Part shown: positions 9,035 through 18,088 of the stretch, piece by piece
Position numbering within the stretch: the stretch's first letter is position 1
Layout of the letters: each line of letters starts with the position of its first letter
Source: Flavobacterium flavigenum
GTDB lineage: Bacteria; Bacteroidota; Bacteroidia; Flavobacteriales; Flavobacteriaceae
Reading direction: 5' to 3'
Assembly: GCF_027111255.2 (NCBI RefSeq)
Contig: NZ_CP114285.2
Location: forward strand, 1,054,001-1,118,000
Length of the DNA stretch: 64,000 nucleotides
The notes under the pieces: model-generated
Databases searched by the model: none
What the model saw: only the letters and a program-made list of their open reading frames with translations
Told to the model about the DNA's origin: nothing
Translations under genes and position numbers: made by a program

Positions 9035-9517
9035 TTAAAAAAAACGACTGTGCCAGCTATCAGCCGCCGGAACTTCCCACGATTCATTAAACTCTTCGAT
9101 ATTGTTTACCAGATTATTAAATACAATCGTATTTTCAGAAACCGATTTGTCTTTTACCATCTTCTTAAAATCAATCAATGGTTTATGAGCGATGTGTTCA
9201 CCAAGTTTAAAAGTAACATTCATTTTATCAAGCAGATCGACGTTATATTTCTTCTCTAAACTTTGAATGAATTCTACAGAGCTGTCAATTGAACAGCCTG
9301 TAGCTGCCTGTACTTCCTGATTAACTGCTAATATAATAAAACGATTGTATTTCAGCAAGAAAGAGGCTTCAAGACTAGTTCCGTGAGCTGCCCAGCATTC
9401 TACGAATGCTTTTAAGTCAGTCTCTATTTCCGAAAATTCCTCCTCAGAAAATTTTCTGTTCGATTGATAAATCCAGACTCTGGATTCACCAGGTAAATTT
9501 TCAAAAGGTATATACAT
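9035..9517 (-). CDS. Conserved hypothetical protein (no ATPase motifs)
   Basis: This 160-residue soluble protein has no signal peptide or membrane segment. It is mostly mixed alpha/beta with a conserved-looking centre (KAFVECWAAHG) and a C-terminal tail rich in Trp and His. I recall close Flavobacterium relatives carrying the label ABC transporter ATPase, but no Walker A, Walker B or signature motif is present, so that name is not supported. It lies 48 bases after the next upstream gene on the same strand and closes the amidase/MCE/Fe-S run. The function is unknown. Confidence 0.75.
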   Translation of the reverse strand: MYIPFENLPGESRVWIYQSNRKFSEEEFSEIETDLKAFVECWAAHGTSLEASFLLKYNRFIILAVNQEVQAATGCSIDSSVEFIQSLEKKYNVDLLDKMNVTFKLGEHIAHKPLIDFKKMVKDKSVSENTIVFNNLVNNIEEFNESWEVPAADSWHSRFF

Positions 9518-9565
9518 TTTGTTTTTTCTTAATTTGTTTCTTTCAGTTCCAAAAATAGAACTTTA

Positions 9566-10165
9566 TTATTGTTTCTCTAATTTAGTAAGGATTTTATAAT
9601 ATCGGAATTCTTTTGCTTTCACATCAAATAATTCAATTTCCGAGTAACTTGCTTTAAGTTTATCCTTTTTTTTAATTTCATTATTAGTCAATAATGATGC
9701 GGTCTCAAAATAATCCAGCAAAAGAAGACTATAACTTCTTCCGTTTTTATCTTTTAGCTGCAAAGTCAGAAACTGTTCTGATTTGATATCGGTTACTTCC
9801 CCGGTAACAGAAACATCTTCTGCTTCAGCTTCTACATCACTTTTAGATTCCTTTCCTAATTCCATAATCATATTAGGACAAGTTTCGAGCATTTTCACAG
9901 CAACATCCTGACCTAATTTGGTCATTCCTCCTTCATCCCCAAACTTCACTTTTTCATCACCTTTAAACTCAGACATATGATCAGAATAACTACTAATCAT
10001 ACACAATCCTACAGCTGTTTTTAATTCATCTCCCGTAAAATTATCCGATTTACTTTTTTTGGCATCCAGACATTCACATGTTTCTTTAGCAATAACACTT
10101 AAAACATCTTGTGAATAAGAAACAACATTAAAAAGGACTGACAGTAAAAATAGTATTCTCTTCAT
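9566..10165 (-). CDS. Secreted hypothetical protein with N-terminal Cys cluster
   Basis: This 199-residue protein has an 18-residue signal peptide (cleavage near SYSQ) and is therefore periplasmic or surface-exposed. The mature part has a helical first half with four Cys residues (CEC, CMIS and CPNM contexts). A short acidic linker near 115 follows, and a beta-rich C-terminal half resembles a small OB-like or lipocalin-like strand region. No family was recognised. It starts 5 bases after the CCG-domain gene, so it is very probably cotranscribed with the Fe-S proteins. That proximity alone does not show a redox role. Confidence 0.7.
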   Translation of the reverse strand: MKRILFLLSVLFNVVSYSQDVLSVIAKETCECLDAKKSKSDNFTGDELKTAVGLCMISSYSDHMSEFKGDEKVKFGDEGGMTKLGQDVAVKMLETCPNMIMELGKESKSDVEAEAEDVSVTGEVTDIKSEQFLTLQLKDKNGRSYSLLLLDYFETASLLTNNEIKKKDKLKASYSEIELFDVKAKEFRYYKILTKLEKQ

Positions 10166-10170
10166 TTATT

Positions 10171-10962
10171 TTACAAATCTTGTGCATTCGCAATTAACTC
10201 AGCAATATCCATCACTTTCACCTGTCCTTCTTTTTCTTTATTCTTAATACCGTCGGTTAGCATGGTATTACAAAACGGACAGCCTGCTGCAATAATATCC
10301 GGTTGGGTTTCAAGTGCATCTTCGGTCCTCTCGATATTCACTTCCTTGTTACCAGGTTCAGCATCTTTAAACATTTGTGCCCCACCTGCTCCACAACACA
10401 ATCCATTAGCTTTTGAACGCTTCATTTCAACCAGTTCAACATCCAGTTTCTGAATTAAATCCCTAGGTGCTTCATAAACTTTGTTAGCTCTTCCTAAATA
10501 ACACGGATCGTGAAAAGTAATTTTCTTTCCTTTAAATTGTCCGCCTTCAACAGTAAGTCTTCCTTCATCTATTAATGATTTCAAAAACTCGGTATGGTGA
10601 ACAACTTCGTAGTTTCCTCCTAATTCAGGATATTCATTTTTCAAAGTATTAAAACAGTGCGGACATGCCGTAACTATTTTTTTAGCTTCGTATGCATTTA
10701 AAACCTCGATATTCATCATAGCCTGCATCTGAAACAAAAATTCATTTCCGGCTCTTTTTGCCGGATCACCGGTACAGCTTTCCTCAGTACCAAGTACTGC
10801 AAAAGAAACGTTTGTACGATTTAGAATTCGCACAAAAGCTTTTGTAATCTTTTTTGCCCTATCATCAAAACTTCCTGCACAACCAACCCAAAACAACACT
10901 TCAGGCTGTTTTCCTTCGGCCAGCATTTCTGCCATTGTTGGTACTACTAAACTTTCTGACAT
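10171..10962 (-). CDS. CCG-domain (heterodisulfide reductase B-like) Fe-S protein
   Basis: This 263-residue soluble protein carries two cysteine-rich CCG domains. The first includes VGCAG at about 27-31 and CPHCFNTL near 120. The second includes DPCYLG near 172, LCCGAGG near 208 and GCPFCNTML near 245. These domains bind non-cubane 4Fe-4S clusters in HdrB, GlpC and LutA-type proteins and handle thiol/disulfide or lactate/glycolate chemistry. It follows the membrane ferredoxin-type gene by 72 bases, so the pair probably forms a two-subunit membrane electron-transfer complex. No dehydrogenase flavoprotein is adjacent, so the electron donor is unknown. Confidence 0.88.
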   Translation of the reverse strand: MSESLVVPTMAEMLAEGKQPEVLFWVGCAGSFDDRAKKITKAFVRILNRTNVSFAVLGTEESCTGDPAKRAGNEFLFQMQAMMNIEVLNAYEAKKIVTACPHCFNTLKNEYPELGGNYEVVHHTEFLKSLIDEGRLTVEGGQFKGKKITFHDPCYLGRANKVYEAPRDLIQKLDVELVEMKRSKANGLCCGAGGAQMFKDAEPGNKEVNIERTEDALETQPDIIAAGCPFCNTMLTDGIKNKEKEGQVKVMDIAELIANAQDL

Positions 10963-11034
10963 CTTCTTTTGTTGATTTATTAATCGATATTTTAAATTCA
11001 GTTAAATCCGTAAAAGTAACCTACTACATATATT

Positions 11035-12366
11035 TTAATTCTCGTTTTTCCAGTTCAATCGATCCTGCTGACTGTATTGCCAGGGAGCACCATTATTCTC
11101 TATATTAGTCATCATTGCATTTAGTGACATTGGTGCAGCACTTTGCTCCATTACTAGGTAACGACGCATATCCATGATAATAGATAACGGACTAATATTT
11201 ACAGGACATTCTTCTACACAGGCATTACAAGATGTACAAGCCCACAACTCTTCAGGCGTTATATAATCGTTCAGTAATGTTTTATTATCCGGAACAAAAA
11301 CGCCCTTATTGGCATCGATATTTTTTCCTACTTCCTGCACACGATCCCTTGTATCCATCATGATTTTACGAGGAGACAACTTTTTACCAGTCTGGTTAGC
11401 CGGACAAGCCGATGTACAACGCCCGCATTCTGTACAAGTGTAAGCATTCAATAGTTGTACCCAGTTTAAATCCTGAACATCACTAGCACCAAATTTTGAA
11501 GGCACTGCATTTTCATCTACTGGTGCTGCTGCAAACGGATCAGCATTTGGATCCATCATCAATTTCACTTCTTTAGTAACAGATGCCAGATTATCGAACT
11601 GTCCTTTTGGCTTCAAATCGGCAAAATAAGTATTTGGAAATGCTAAAAGAATATGCAGGTGTTTTGAAAAATACAAATAGTTCATAAAACACAAAATACC
11701 TACAATATGCACCCACCAGAACACTTCAAATAAAACGACAACCATTTCATTTGACATTCCGTTAAAAATTGGTGCTATAAACTGGCTTACCGGAAAACTT
11801 CCTGCTTTATGAAAAACACCTCCAGGAACATTTTGTAAATGCAGATCTGAAGCGTTCATCAATAAAAACAAAATCATCAGAACCGTTTCAAAGTACAGGA
11901 TATAATTAGCATCATTTTTGGGAAAGCCATTTAAATCAGAATGTATAAAACGTTTCAGCCGAATCAGATTCCTTCTGATCCAAAAAACGGTTACAGCAAA
12001 AATCACAAGTATGGCTAATATTTCAAAAGAAGCAATCAAGACATCATACACACCACCTAAATAAGGCGCAAAAATTCTATGTGTTCCGAATAGACCATCA
12101 ATTATAATTTCGAGTAATTCAATATTGATAATTATAAATCCAACATACACAAAAATATGAAGCACTCCTGCTATAGGACGTTTCACCATTTTAGATTGTC
12201 CGAGTGCAATCATGGCCATGTTTGTCCAGCGTGCTTTAGGATTATCGCTTCTGTCTACGTCAATACCTAAATTGATATTTCTGATGATTTTTTTTACTCC
12301 GGAAGCAAAAAAAGCAAAACCTGCTATCAGAACTATAGCAAACAAAATATTATCTAGATAGCTCAT
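11035..12366 (-). CDS. Membrane-bound 4Fe-4S ferredoxin-domain protein (Hdr/NarI-like)
   Basis: This 443-residue protein has about six membrane helices in its first 265 residues, arranged like a NarI/HdrE cytochrome-b-type domain with His residues in the helices. A cytoplasmic domain with two cluster-binding motifs follows: CTECGRCTSACP near 315 and CTSCNACVEECP near 375. The expected role is moving electrons between the quinone pool and the CCG-domain subunit encoded next. The gene starts 5 bases after the MCE gene, so it is part of the same transcript as the amidase and MCE genes. Such pairs are common in Bacteroidota, but their substrate has not been defined to my knowledge. Confidence 0.88.
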   Translation of the reverse strand: MSYLDNILFAIVLIAGFAFFASGVKKIIRNINLGIDVDRSDNPKARWTNMAMIALGQSKMVKRPIAGVLHIFVYVGFIIINIELLEIIIDGLFGTHRIFAPYLGGVYDVLIASFEILAILVIFAVTVFWIRRNLIRLKRFIHSDLNGFPKNDANYILYFETVLMILFLLMNASDLHLQNVPGGVFHKAGSFPVSQFIAPIFNGMSNEMVVVLFEVFWWVHIVGILCFMNYLYFSKHLHILLAFPNTYFADLKPKGQFDNLASVTKEVKLMMDPNADPFAAAPVDENAVPSKFGASDVQDLNWVQLLNAYTCTECGRCTSACPANQTGKKLSPRKIMMDTRDRVQEVGKNIDANKGVFVPDNKTLLNDYITPEELWACTSCNACVEECPVNISPLSIIMDMRRYLVMEQSAAPMSLNAMMTNIENNGAPWQYSQQDRLNWKNEN

Positions 12367-12371
12367 CTCTC

Positions 12372-13337
12372 TTATTTATTATTCGTCGGATTTTCCTCTT
12401 CTTTTGGAGCTAAATAAGGTTTGTTTTTCTTTCCAAAAACAGAAACATTTACGTAACGTGTTGGATTAAGACGTACATCCTGTAGCAATAATTCTAGTTC
12501 TTTTGAAGTTTTAGACAAATTATTATACAAAGCATCATCATTTAGTAATTTACCCGCAGTTCCTTTACCTGAGTTCAAATTACTCATAATACCATCAACT
12601 TTTGCCAATGTCTGGTTTAAGTTCCTAACCGTTTTACCTAAATCAGCCTTATTTAAAGAATCTGATAATTTATTGAAATTACCTGAGATTTTATTAAAAT
12701 TTGTCACAATTCCGTTAATCTGCCCTTTATTAGTATCCAAAATAGAATTCAGGCTTCCCGAAGCTCTGTGAAACTGTTCCATAGTCTCACTCAACTCTGA
12801 CAATGATTTTTTTAAATTTTCCTGACCTTTTTTATCCAAAACATTGTTTAAGCCCGAAACCAGCGTATTAATGTTAGCAAGCATTAAATCCAGTTTTTGT
12901 TGAATTGGTTCAATTTTACCTCCTAATGATTCTGTTAATCCTAACTCAACTGTTGACTCAAGGGTCTGTCCATCTTCTGCAGGAATTTTATCAGCTAAAT
13001 TTGGAATAATTTTAATTTGTTTCCCTCCAATCAAGCTCGGTGAATACAGTGACGCTTTACTGGTTTTAGAAATTGGAAAATCAGTTTTTAACTGAAGTTC
13101 TACCAATAACTTCCCTGTTGTTTCATTAATTGTAATTTTATTTACTTTACCAATTCCAAGTCCGTTTAAAGTTACGGGAGCTGACTGAGCCAAATCCTCA
13201 ACATTATCATATTCAACGTATAATGTTTTGTAGTTAGTAAAAAGATCCCTGCCTTTTAAAAAACTATATCCCCAAATAAATAATAGAATTGACGCGATGA
13301 CTAATATAGCCGTTTTAATTTCTCTTGTTAGTTTCAA
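12372..13337 (-). CDS. MlaD/MCE-family lipid-transport protein
   Basis: This 321-residue protein has one N-terminal membrane anchor (about residues 8-24). An MCE/MlaD domain follows at about 37-115 (LYVEYDNVEDLAQSAPVTLNG and an IGGKQIKI strand). A long Leu/Asn/Lys-rich helical region at 140-300 is likely a needle- or tunnel-forming coiled coil. MCE proteins form hexamers that carry phospholipids between the inner and outer membranes. The partner ATPase and permease (MlaF/MlaE) are not in this window. It lies 51 bases after the amidase gene and 5 bases before the Fe-S gene. Confidence 0.9.
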   Translation of the reverse strand: MKLTREIKTAILVIASILLFIWGYSFLKGRDLFTNYKTLYVEYDNVEDLAQSAPVTLNGLGIGKVNKITINETTGKLLVELQLKTDFPISKTSKASLYSPSLIGGKQIKIIPNLADKIPAEDGQTLESTVELGLTESLGGKIEPIQQKLDLMLANINTLVSGLNNVLDKKGQENLKKSLSELSETMEQFHRASGSLNSILDTNKGQINGIVTNFNKISGNFNKLSDSLNKADLGKTVRNLNQTLAKVDGIMSNLNSGKGTAGKLLNDDALYNNLSKTSKELELLLQDVRLNPTRYVNVSVFGKKNKPYLAPKEEENPTNNK

Positions 13338-13388
13338 AATTGTAAGTGTTTAATACAAAAATAATATAAATATTCGAACTTATCAGTA

Positions 13389-14519
13389 TTATTTGATAGC
13401 GTCCTGAATATTGATTTTTTCCCCATTTCTTGTTGCTACTAAAAATGAAGCACCATATCCTTTACTCTTAGCTTCTTGCAGGTATTTTTTAGCCATTTCG
13501 TAATCTGAAGTTTCCTGATAGAAATATTTATAAATATTATTTTCATAAATCATGGTTATGTTTTTCAGCCCTTTGAAGTTTTTAGGTTCTAATGGCGTTT
13601 TTTTTATACTTGCAATAAGCTGCACTTTAAAGAAAGTTCCTTTAGGGGCATCTTTAACAACCTTTGGAGCAGCTTCAACTGTCTTTGGCTTTGCAGGGAC
13701 AGAAGTATCTTTTGCAGGTTTAACGTCATTTATTTCCAGGGCTCCTGTGCCAAAATATTCCCTTTTATAACTTAAAATTGCCTGGGCAATAGCTTCTGCA
13801 ATATCGTTTTGACCGGCTTCTGAATTTAAAATATCCCCTTCAGTAGGATTAGATACAAAACCAGCTTCAACTAAAACCCTTGGCATATAAGCTTTATGCA
13901 ACACCATAAAAGGAGCTTGCTTTACACCTCCGTGACGAAGCTTTTTTCCTAATTTTTCAAAATTATCCTCAATTTTGCTGGCTAACGAGATACTATTATC
14001 AAGATATTCTTCCTGCATTAGCGTCATTCCTATCATAGATTCAGGTGAATTAGGGTCGAACCCTTCGTATTTACGTTTATAATCTTTTTCCAAAGTAATA
14101 ACCGAGTTCTCTTTTTTCGCAGCTTCAAGATTCGAGGCCACTTTACTTAAACCCATAACATAAGTTTCTGTTCCATCTGCAGCCGTATTTTTATTTGCAT
14201 TACAATGTATGGAAACGAAAATATTGGAGTTGGCTCTGTTTGCAATATTAGCCCTTTCAACCAAATCTATAAAAACATCTGTTTTTCGGGTATAAATAAC
14301 CTGAACATTCGGACTAGCTTCTAATATTTTTCCAACTTTAAGTACAATAGCCAAAGCAATATTTTTTTCAATACGACCACTGTAAACGGCCCCGAAATCG
14401 TGATCCCCGTGTCCTGCATCAAGGGTTACTTTAAAAACATTGGACTGAGAGTAAGCACAAAAAGACGTTATCGTTAGAAAAGAAATAAATAGTAGTTTAG
14501 TTTTGTTAAAAACATTCAT
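13389..14519 (-). CDS. N-acetylmuramoyl-L-alanine amidase with SPOR-like C-terminus
   Basis: This 376-residue cell-wall hydrolase cuts the amide bond between MurNAc and the stem peptide. It has a signal peptide (about 1-24, ending SYSQ). An Amidase_3 zinc domain follows, with LDAGHGDHDFG near 33, a metal-binding Glu in GRIEKN, SIHCNAN near 104 and the catalytic Glu in VEAGFVSNP near 218. A Pro/Lys/Ala-rich linker leads to a C-terminal domain (about 295-370) with the strand-helix pattern of a SPOR peptidoglycan-binding domain. It heads the minus-strand run and is divergent from the LptD-like gene. Confidence 0.92.
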   Translation of the reverse strand: MNVFNKTKLLFISFLTITSFCAYSQSNVFKVTLDAGHGDHDFGAVYSGRIEKNIALAIVLKVGKILEASPNVQVIYTRKTDVFIDLVERANIANRANSNIFVSIHCNANKNTAADGTETYVMGLSKVASNLEAAKKENSVITLEKDYKRKYEGFDPNSPESMIGMTLMQEEYLDNSISLASKIEDNFEKLGKKLRHGGVKQAPFMVLHKAYMPRVLVEAGFVSNPTEGDILNSEAGQNDIAEAIAQAILSYKREYFGTGALEINDVKPAKDTSVPAKPKTVEAAPKVVKDAPKGTFFKVQLIASIKKTPLEPKNFKGLKNITMIYENNIYKYFYQETSDYEMAKKYLQEAKSKGYGASFLVATRNGEKINIQDAIK

Positions 14520-14547
14520 AAATCCAAAAGTTAATTTTAATAAAATG

Positions 14548-14555
14548 CAAAGCTA
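14548..14555 (-). promoter_or_regulatory. -7 element for the amidase operon
   Basis: On the minus strand this reads TAGCTTTG (TAnnTTTG), 28 bases upstream of the amidase ATG. It faces the promoter of the LptD-like gene across a short divergent region. Confidence 0.4.
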
Positions 14556-14576
14556 TAATTTTTACAATTGATTATT

Positions 14577-14603
14577 TTTGCCAAAAAATTATATGTAAGT
14601 TTG
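14577..14603 (+). promoter_or_regulatory. Promoter of the LptD-like gene
   Basis: TTTG at 14577-14580 and TAAGTTTG at 14596-14603 are 15 bases apart. They lie downstream of the first possible start (14568) and upstream of the TTG at 14652, which supports the later start. Confidence 0.4.
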
Positions 14604-14651
14604 ACATATCAAAAAACAAGCCATACTTTTACAAAAATAGCATTTAAACCT

Positions 14652-17315
14652 TTGCACACAAACTTATTTAATATCGTTTTATTATCATTTTTCCTAAGTG
14701 TAGGATGTGGTAATTTATATTCACAAGAAAAAAAGACTAAAAAATCCCAGGTACCTTCTGCAAGACAAACAGATAAGACTAAAAAAGTTGTCACAGATAC
14801 TACAAAAACGGCTACAGATACAATTAAAACAGACAGTATCAAACCGAAAAAAGCTTTTTTAGACGGAATAGTGAAACGTACTGCAAAAGGGTATCAGAAA
14901 ATCGATCAGAAAAATAAAACACTTACACTCTACGATGAGGCTGAATTGTATTACAAAGATATTGAACTAAAATCCGGTATTATTGTACTTAATTATGACA
15001 AAGATGAAGTATATGCCGGAAGAATAAAAGATTCTGCAGGTGTTTTGATACAATATCCGAATTTCAAACAGGGTTCTAATGAGGTTCAGCCAGATTCAAT
15101 TCGTTTTAATTTCAAAACTAAAAAAGCTTTAATTTACAATTCAAGAACAGAACAGGGAGAATTTAAAATAAAAGCACAAATAACCAAGAAAGAAAATGAC
15201 TCTGTTTATTTTTTAAAAGGAGCACGTTTTACTACCTCTACAGATGTTGACAACCCTGAATATTATTTTAGAACCAGCAGAGTAAAATTTGTTCCCGGAA
15301 AAAAAGTAGTGGTCGGATTGACTAATATGGTGATTGCTGACGTACCTACTCCTATTGCATTGCCTTATGCCTATTTTCCGATGAGCCAGGAAAAAAGTGT
15401 TTCTGGAGTCATCATACCCAGTTATAACGATTCTAATACAAGGGGGTTTTCGCTGCAAAATGGAGGTTATTACTTTGCATTGAGTGACAATTACGACTTA
15501 ACGGTTTTAGGCGATTATTACACAAACGGAAGTTATGCCATGCGTTTTGAATCTTCTTATGCCAAAAGATACAAGTATAGAGGAAACGTCAATTTTAGGT
15601 TTGAGAATTTAATTTCAAGTGAGAGAGGCTATCCTGATTATTCCAAACAAAACATCTACAACTTACAGTGGTCACATTCAAAAGACTCAAAATCTAATCC
15701 AAATTCGAGTTTTTCTGCCTCCGTTAATATGGGAAGCAGTAAATATTTTAAGCAATCTATTAATCAGGCTAATATTGGTTCAAACTTAAACAACACACTT
15801 AGTTCTTCTATTTCCTGGAATAAAACTTTTAATACAATTCCACAAGCACGTATTGCTTTAACGGCAACACATTCCCAAAACACACAAACAGAACAAATCA
15901 ATATGACATTGCCATCCTTGCAAGGAAGCATTGATCGTATATATCCTTTTGTTGGAAAAGATGGTGCAAAAAAAGGATTAATCAAAAATATCAATTTACA
16001 ATACAATCTGAGCGGTAAAAATAGTTTTGTAACTACTGATTCATTATTTTTCAAACCACAAATGTTTAGGGATGCACAAATTGGAATGCAGCACAGTATC
16101 CCGCTTAGTACCAATTTTAAAATATTCAAGTATTTTAGTGCCAGTGCATCTACCAATTATCAGGAAACATGGGTAACAAAAACAATTAAAAAATCTTATG
16201 ACGAGGATTCAAATAAGGTTGTTGACCAAACAGTTAATGGTTTTGACGCTTTTAGAACGTATAACTTCAGTTCAAGTTTAGGGACTACAATTTATGGTAC
16301 TTTCAAATTTGGCGACACAAAGAAAATACAAGCCATACGCCATGTTATGCGTCCGTCATTTTCCTACTCCTACACACCTAGTTTTGAAAAATATTATGAC
16401 ACTTATGCAATAGATGCCACTGGAACAACCTACAAGGATTATACCCGATTTGAAAATGGAGTTTACGGACAGCCTGGCAAATCAAATTCCAACATAATAG
16501 GTTTTGATTTAAGTAATACTTTTGAAGCTAAAGTAACAGATAAAGACAGCACTAAAACAGAACCTAAGAAGGTCATGCTTTTAAATAATTTGAATTTCAG
16601 CACCAGCTATAATTTCAATGCTGACGGAAAGACAACATTTGCCCTTGAGCCTGTACGTGTGAGCGGAGGAACTCAGCTTTTTGAAAATAAGATGAATGTC
16701 AATTTTGCCGCGACTTTAAATCCGTATGCAATTGATAATTCAGGGCAACAAATTAATGTATTTAACATTAACAATGGAGGAAGTTTATTTCGAATGACAA
16801 GTGCTAACATGACACTTAATTATTCGTTTTCAAACAAAAATGACAAAAAAGAAGAAAACAAACAAAGCAAGCGAAACGGAGGACGTAGTGACGATTTATT
16901 TGGTACAAACACTGATTTGAATGACACAAGAAAAAGTCAATTTTCGGAAGAAGAATCTGAGAATGTAATTACCGAATTCTTTAATTCAAAACTTCCCTGG
17001 GATATGACTATGGCTTATTCTTTAACTTATTCAAATGCTCAAAGAGAAAATAAGATTACAGGAAATTCCATCATGGTTTCTGCAAATATGGATATTACAC
17101 CCAAATGGAAAGGCGGAATCTCAAGCGGTTACGATTTTGTACAAAAAGGGGTTACTTTTACACAATTGCGCTTTGAAAGAGACTTGCTAAGCTGGAGAAT
17201 GTCTTTTAACTGGACACCTCTTGGGGCATACTCAAACTGGAATTTCTTTATCGGAATAAAATCAGGAATGCTTAGTGACATCAAATGGAACAAACGAAGT
17301 ACTTTAAACCGATAA
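14652..17315 (+). CDS. lptD: LptD-like LPS assembly outer-membrane protein
   Basis: This is a large outer-membrane protein expected to insert lipopolysaccharide into the outer leaflet. An OstA/LptA-like jellyroll segment lies near residues 70-150 (KTLTLYDEAELYYKD, then ELKSGIIVLNY). A long C-terminal beta-barrel follows, with many Tyr/Phe-ended strands. The frame is open from 14568 (TTG), but a promoter-like element lies after that codon. The TTG at 14652 gives a clean signal peptide ending at NLYSQ and 887 residues. Both starts are non-ATG, so this needs a TSS map or N-terminal data. It is followed after 28 bases by ridA. Confidence 0.82.
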   Translation: MHTNLFNIVLLSFFLSVGCGNLYSQEKKTKKSQVPSARQTDKTKKVVTDTTKTATDTIKTDSIKPKKAFLDGIVKRTAKGYQKIDQKNKTLTLYDEAELYYKDIELKSGIIVLNYDKDEVYAGRIKDSAGVLIQYPNFKQGSNEVQPDSIRFNFKTKKALIYNSRTEQGEFKIKAQITKKENDSVYFLKGARFTTSTDVDNPEYYFRTSRVKFVPGKKVVVGLTNMVIADVPTPIALPYAYFPMSQEKSVSGVIIPSYNDSNTRGFSLQNGGYYFALSDNYDLTVLGDYYTNGSYAMRFESSYAKRYKYRGNVNFRFENLISSERGYPDYSKQNIYNLQWSHSKDSKSNPNSSFSASVNMGSSKYFKQSINQANIGSNLNNTLSSSISWNKTFNTIPQARIALTATHSQNTQTEQINMTLPSLQGSIDRIYPFVGKDGAKKGLIKNINLQYNLSGKNSFVTTDSLFFKPQMFRDAQIGMQHSIPLSTNFKIFKYFSASASTNYQETWVTKTIKKSYDEDSNKVVDQTVNGFDAFRTYNFSSSLGTTIYGTFKFGDTKKIQAIRHVMRPSFSYSYTPSFEKYYDTYAIDATGTTYKDYTRFENGVYGQPGKSNSNIIGFDLSNTFEAKVTDKDSTKTEPKKVMLLNNLNFSTSYNFNADGKTTFALEPVRVSGGTQLFENKMNVNFAATLNPYAIDNSGQQINVFNINNGGSLFRMTSANMTLNYSFSNKNDKKEENKQSKRNGGRSDDLFGTNTDLNDTRKSQFSEEESENVITEFFNSKLPWDMTMAYSLTYSNAQRENKITGNSIMVSANMDITPKWKGGISSGYDFVQKGVTFTQLRFERDLLSWRMSFNWTPLGAYSNWNFFIGIKSGMLSDIKWNKRSTLNR

Positions 17316-17343
17316 TCCTCAATAAAAAACTTAATATTTTGAT

Positions 17344-17724
17344 ATGAAAAAAGTAATTTTTACGGAAAAAGCACCAGCACCAATCGGACCATATAACCAG
17401 GCTATATTATCAGGAAATACTTTGTATGCTTCAGGTCAAATAGCTTTAAGTCCTACTACAGGAGAGCTTGTTACTGAAAACATCCATGATGAAACCCATC
17501 AGGTTATGCAAAATATTGCTGCTATTTTAGAAGCTGCAGAAATGACTTTTGAAAATGTTGTAAAAGCCACTATTTTTATAATGGATATGAATAATTTTGC
17601 AGCAATCAATTCTGTTTACGGATCTTATTTTAATGAAAAAACCGCTCCAGCACGTGAAACGGTTCAGGTGGCATGTTTGCCAAAAAATGTAAATGTTGAG
17701 ATTTCTATAATTGCAGTGCAATAG
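17344..17724 (+). CDS. ridA: RidA-family enamine/imine deaminase
   Basis: This 126-residue protein of the YjgF/YER057c/UK114 family hydrolyses reactive 2-aminoacrylate and related enamines from PLP enzymes. Family features are the N-terminal APAPIGPYNQA, ASGQIALSP near 40 and the conserved Arg in ARETVQVACLP near 103, which binds the substrate carboxylate. The length is standard. It lies 28 bases after the LptD-like gene. Its last 20 bases overlap the 3' end of the convergent mgsA gene. Confidence 0.93.
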   Translation: MKKVIFTEKAPAPIGPYNQAILSGNTLYASGQIALSPTTGELVTENIHDETHQVMQNIAAILEAAEMTFENVVKATIFIMDMNNFAAINSVYGSYFNEKTAPARETVQVACLPKNVNVEISIIAVQ

Positions 17725-18079
17725 CATCTAATAATAATTGTGCCGTTGCTTCATTAGTTGCCAGCGGCACATTATGTACATCACAAACCCTGATTAGCAT
17801 ATTAATATCTGCCTCGTGTGGATGGCTAGACAAAGGATCCTTAAAAAAGAAAACCATATGCGTTAAGCCTTCCGCTACTCTTCCGGCTATTTGCGCATCA
17901 CCACCCAAAGGTCCAGAGAGCATTCGTCTTGTTTTAAAACCTGCTGCTTCCGCTTTTCCTCCGGTTGTGCCAGTACCAATTAAACTTATATTCTCCTTTT
18001 GCAGAACCTCGGTATTTTTACTTAAAAAATTAATTAAATCTGCTTTTTTACCGTCATGTGCAATAATTGCAATTTCCAT
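17705..18079 (-). CDS. mgsA: Methylglyoxal synthase
   Basis: This enzyme turns dihydroxyacetone phosphate into methylglyoxal and phosphate, a bypass of lower glycolysis when phosphate is short. The 124-residue protein has IAHDGKK at the start, the phosphate-binding GTGTTGG near 37, SGPLGGDAQI with the catalytic Asp near 62, and FKDPLSSHPHEAD near 80. Bacterial relatives are often somewhat longer, mainly at the C-terminus. It follows the sugar kinase gene by 9 bases. Together with gapA and pfkA nearby it sits in a glycolysis group. Its 3' end overlaps ridA by 20 bases. Confidence 0.93.
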   Translation of the reverse strand: MEIAIIAHDGKKADLINFLSKNTEVLQKENISLIGTGTTGGKAEAAGFKTRRMLSGPLGGDAQIAGRVAEGLTHMVFFFKDPLSSHPHEADINMLIRVCDVHNVPLATNEATAQLLLDAIALQL

Positions 18080-18088
18080 TCTAATTCT

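Noticed and set aside
9035-9517. ABC transporter ATPase label for this protein
   Set aside because: No Walker A, Walker B, signature or H-loop motif is present, and the protein is too short for an ABC ATPase.
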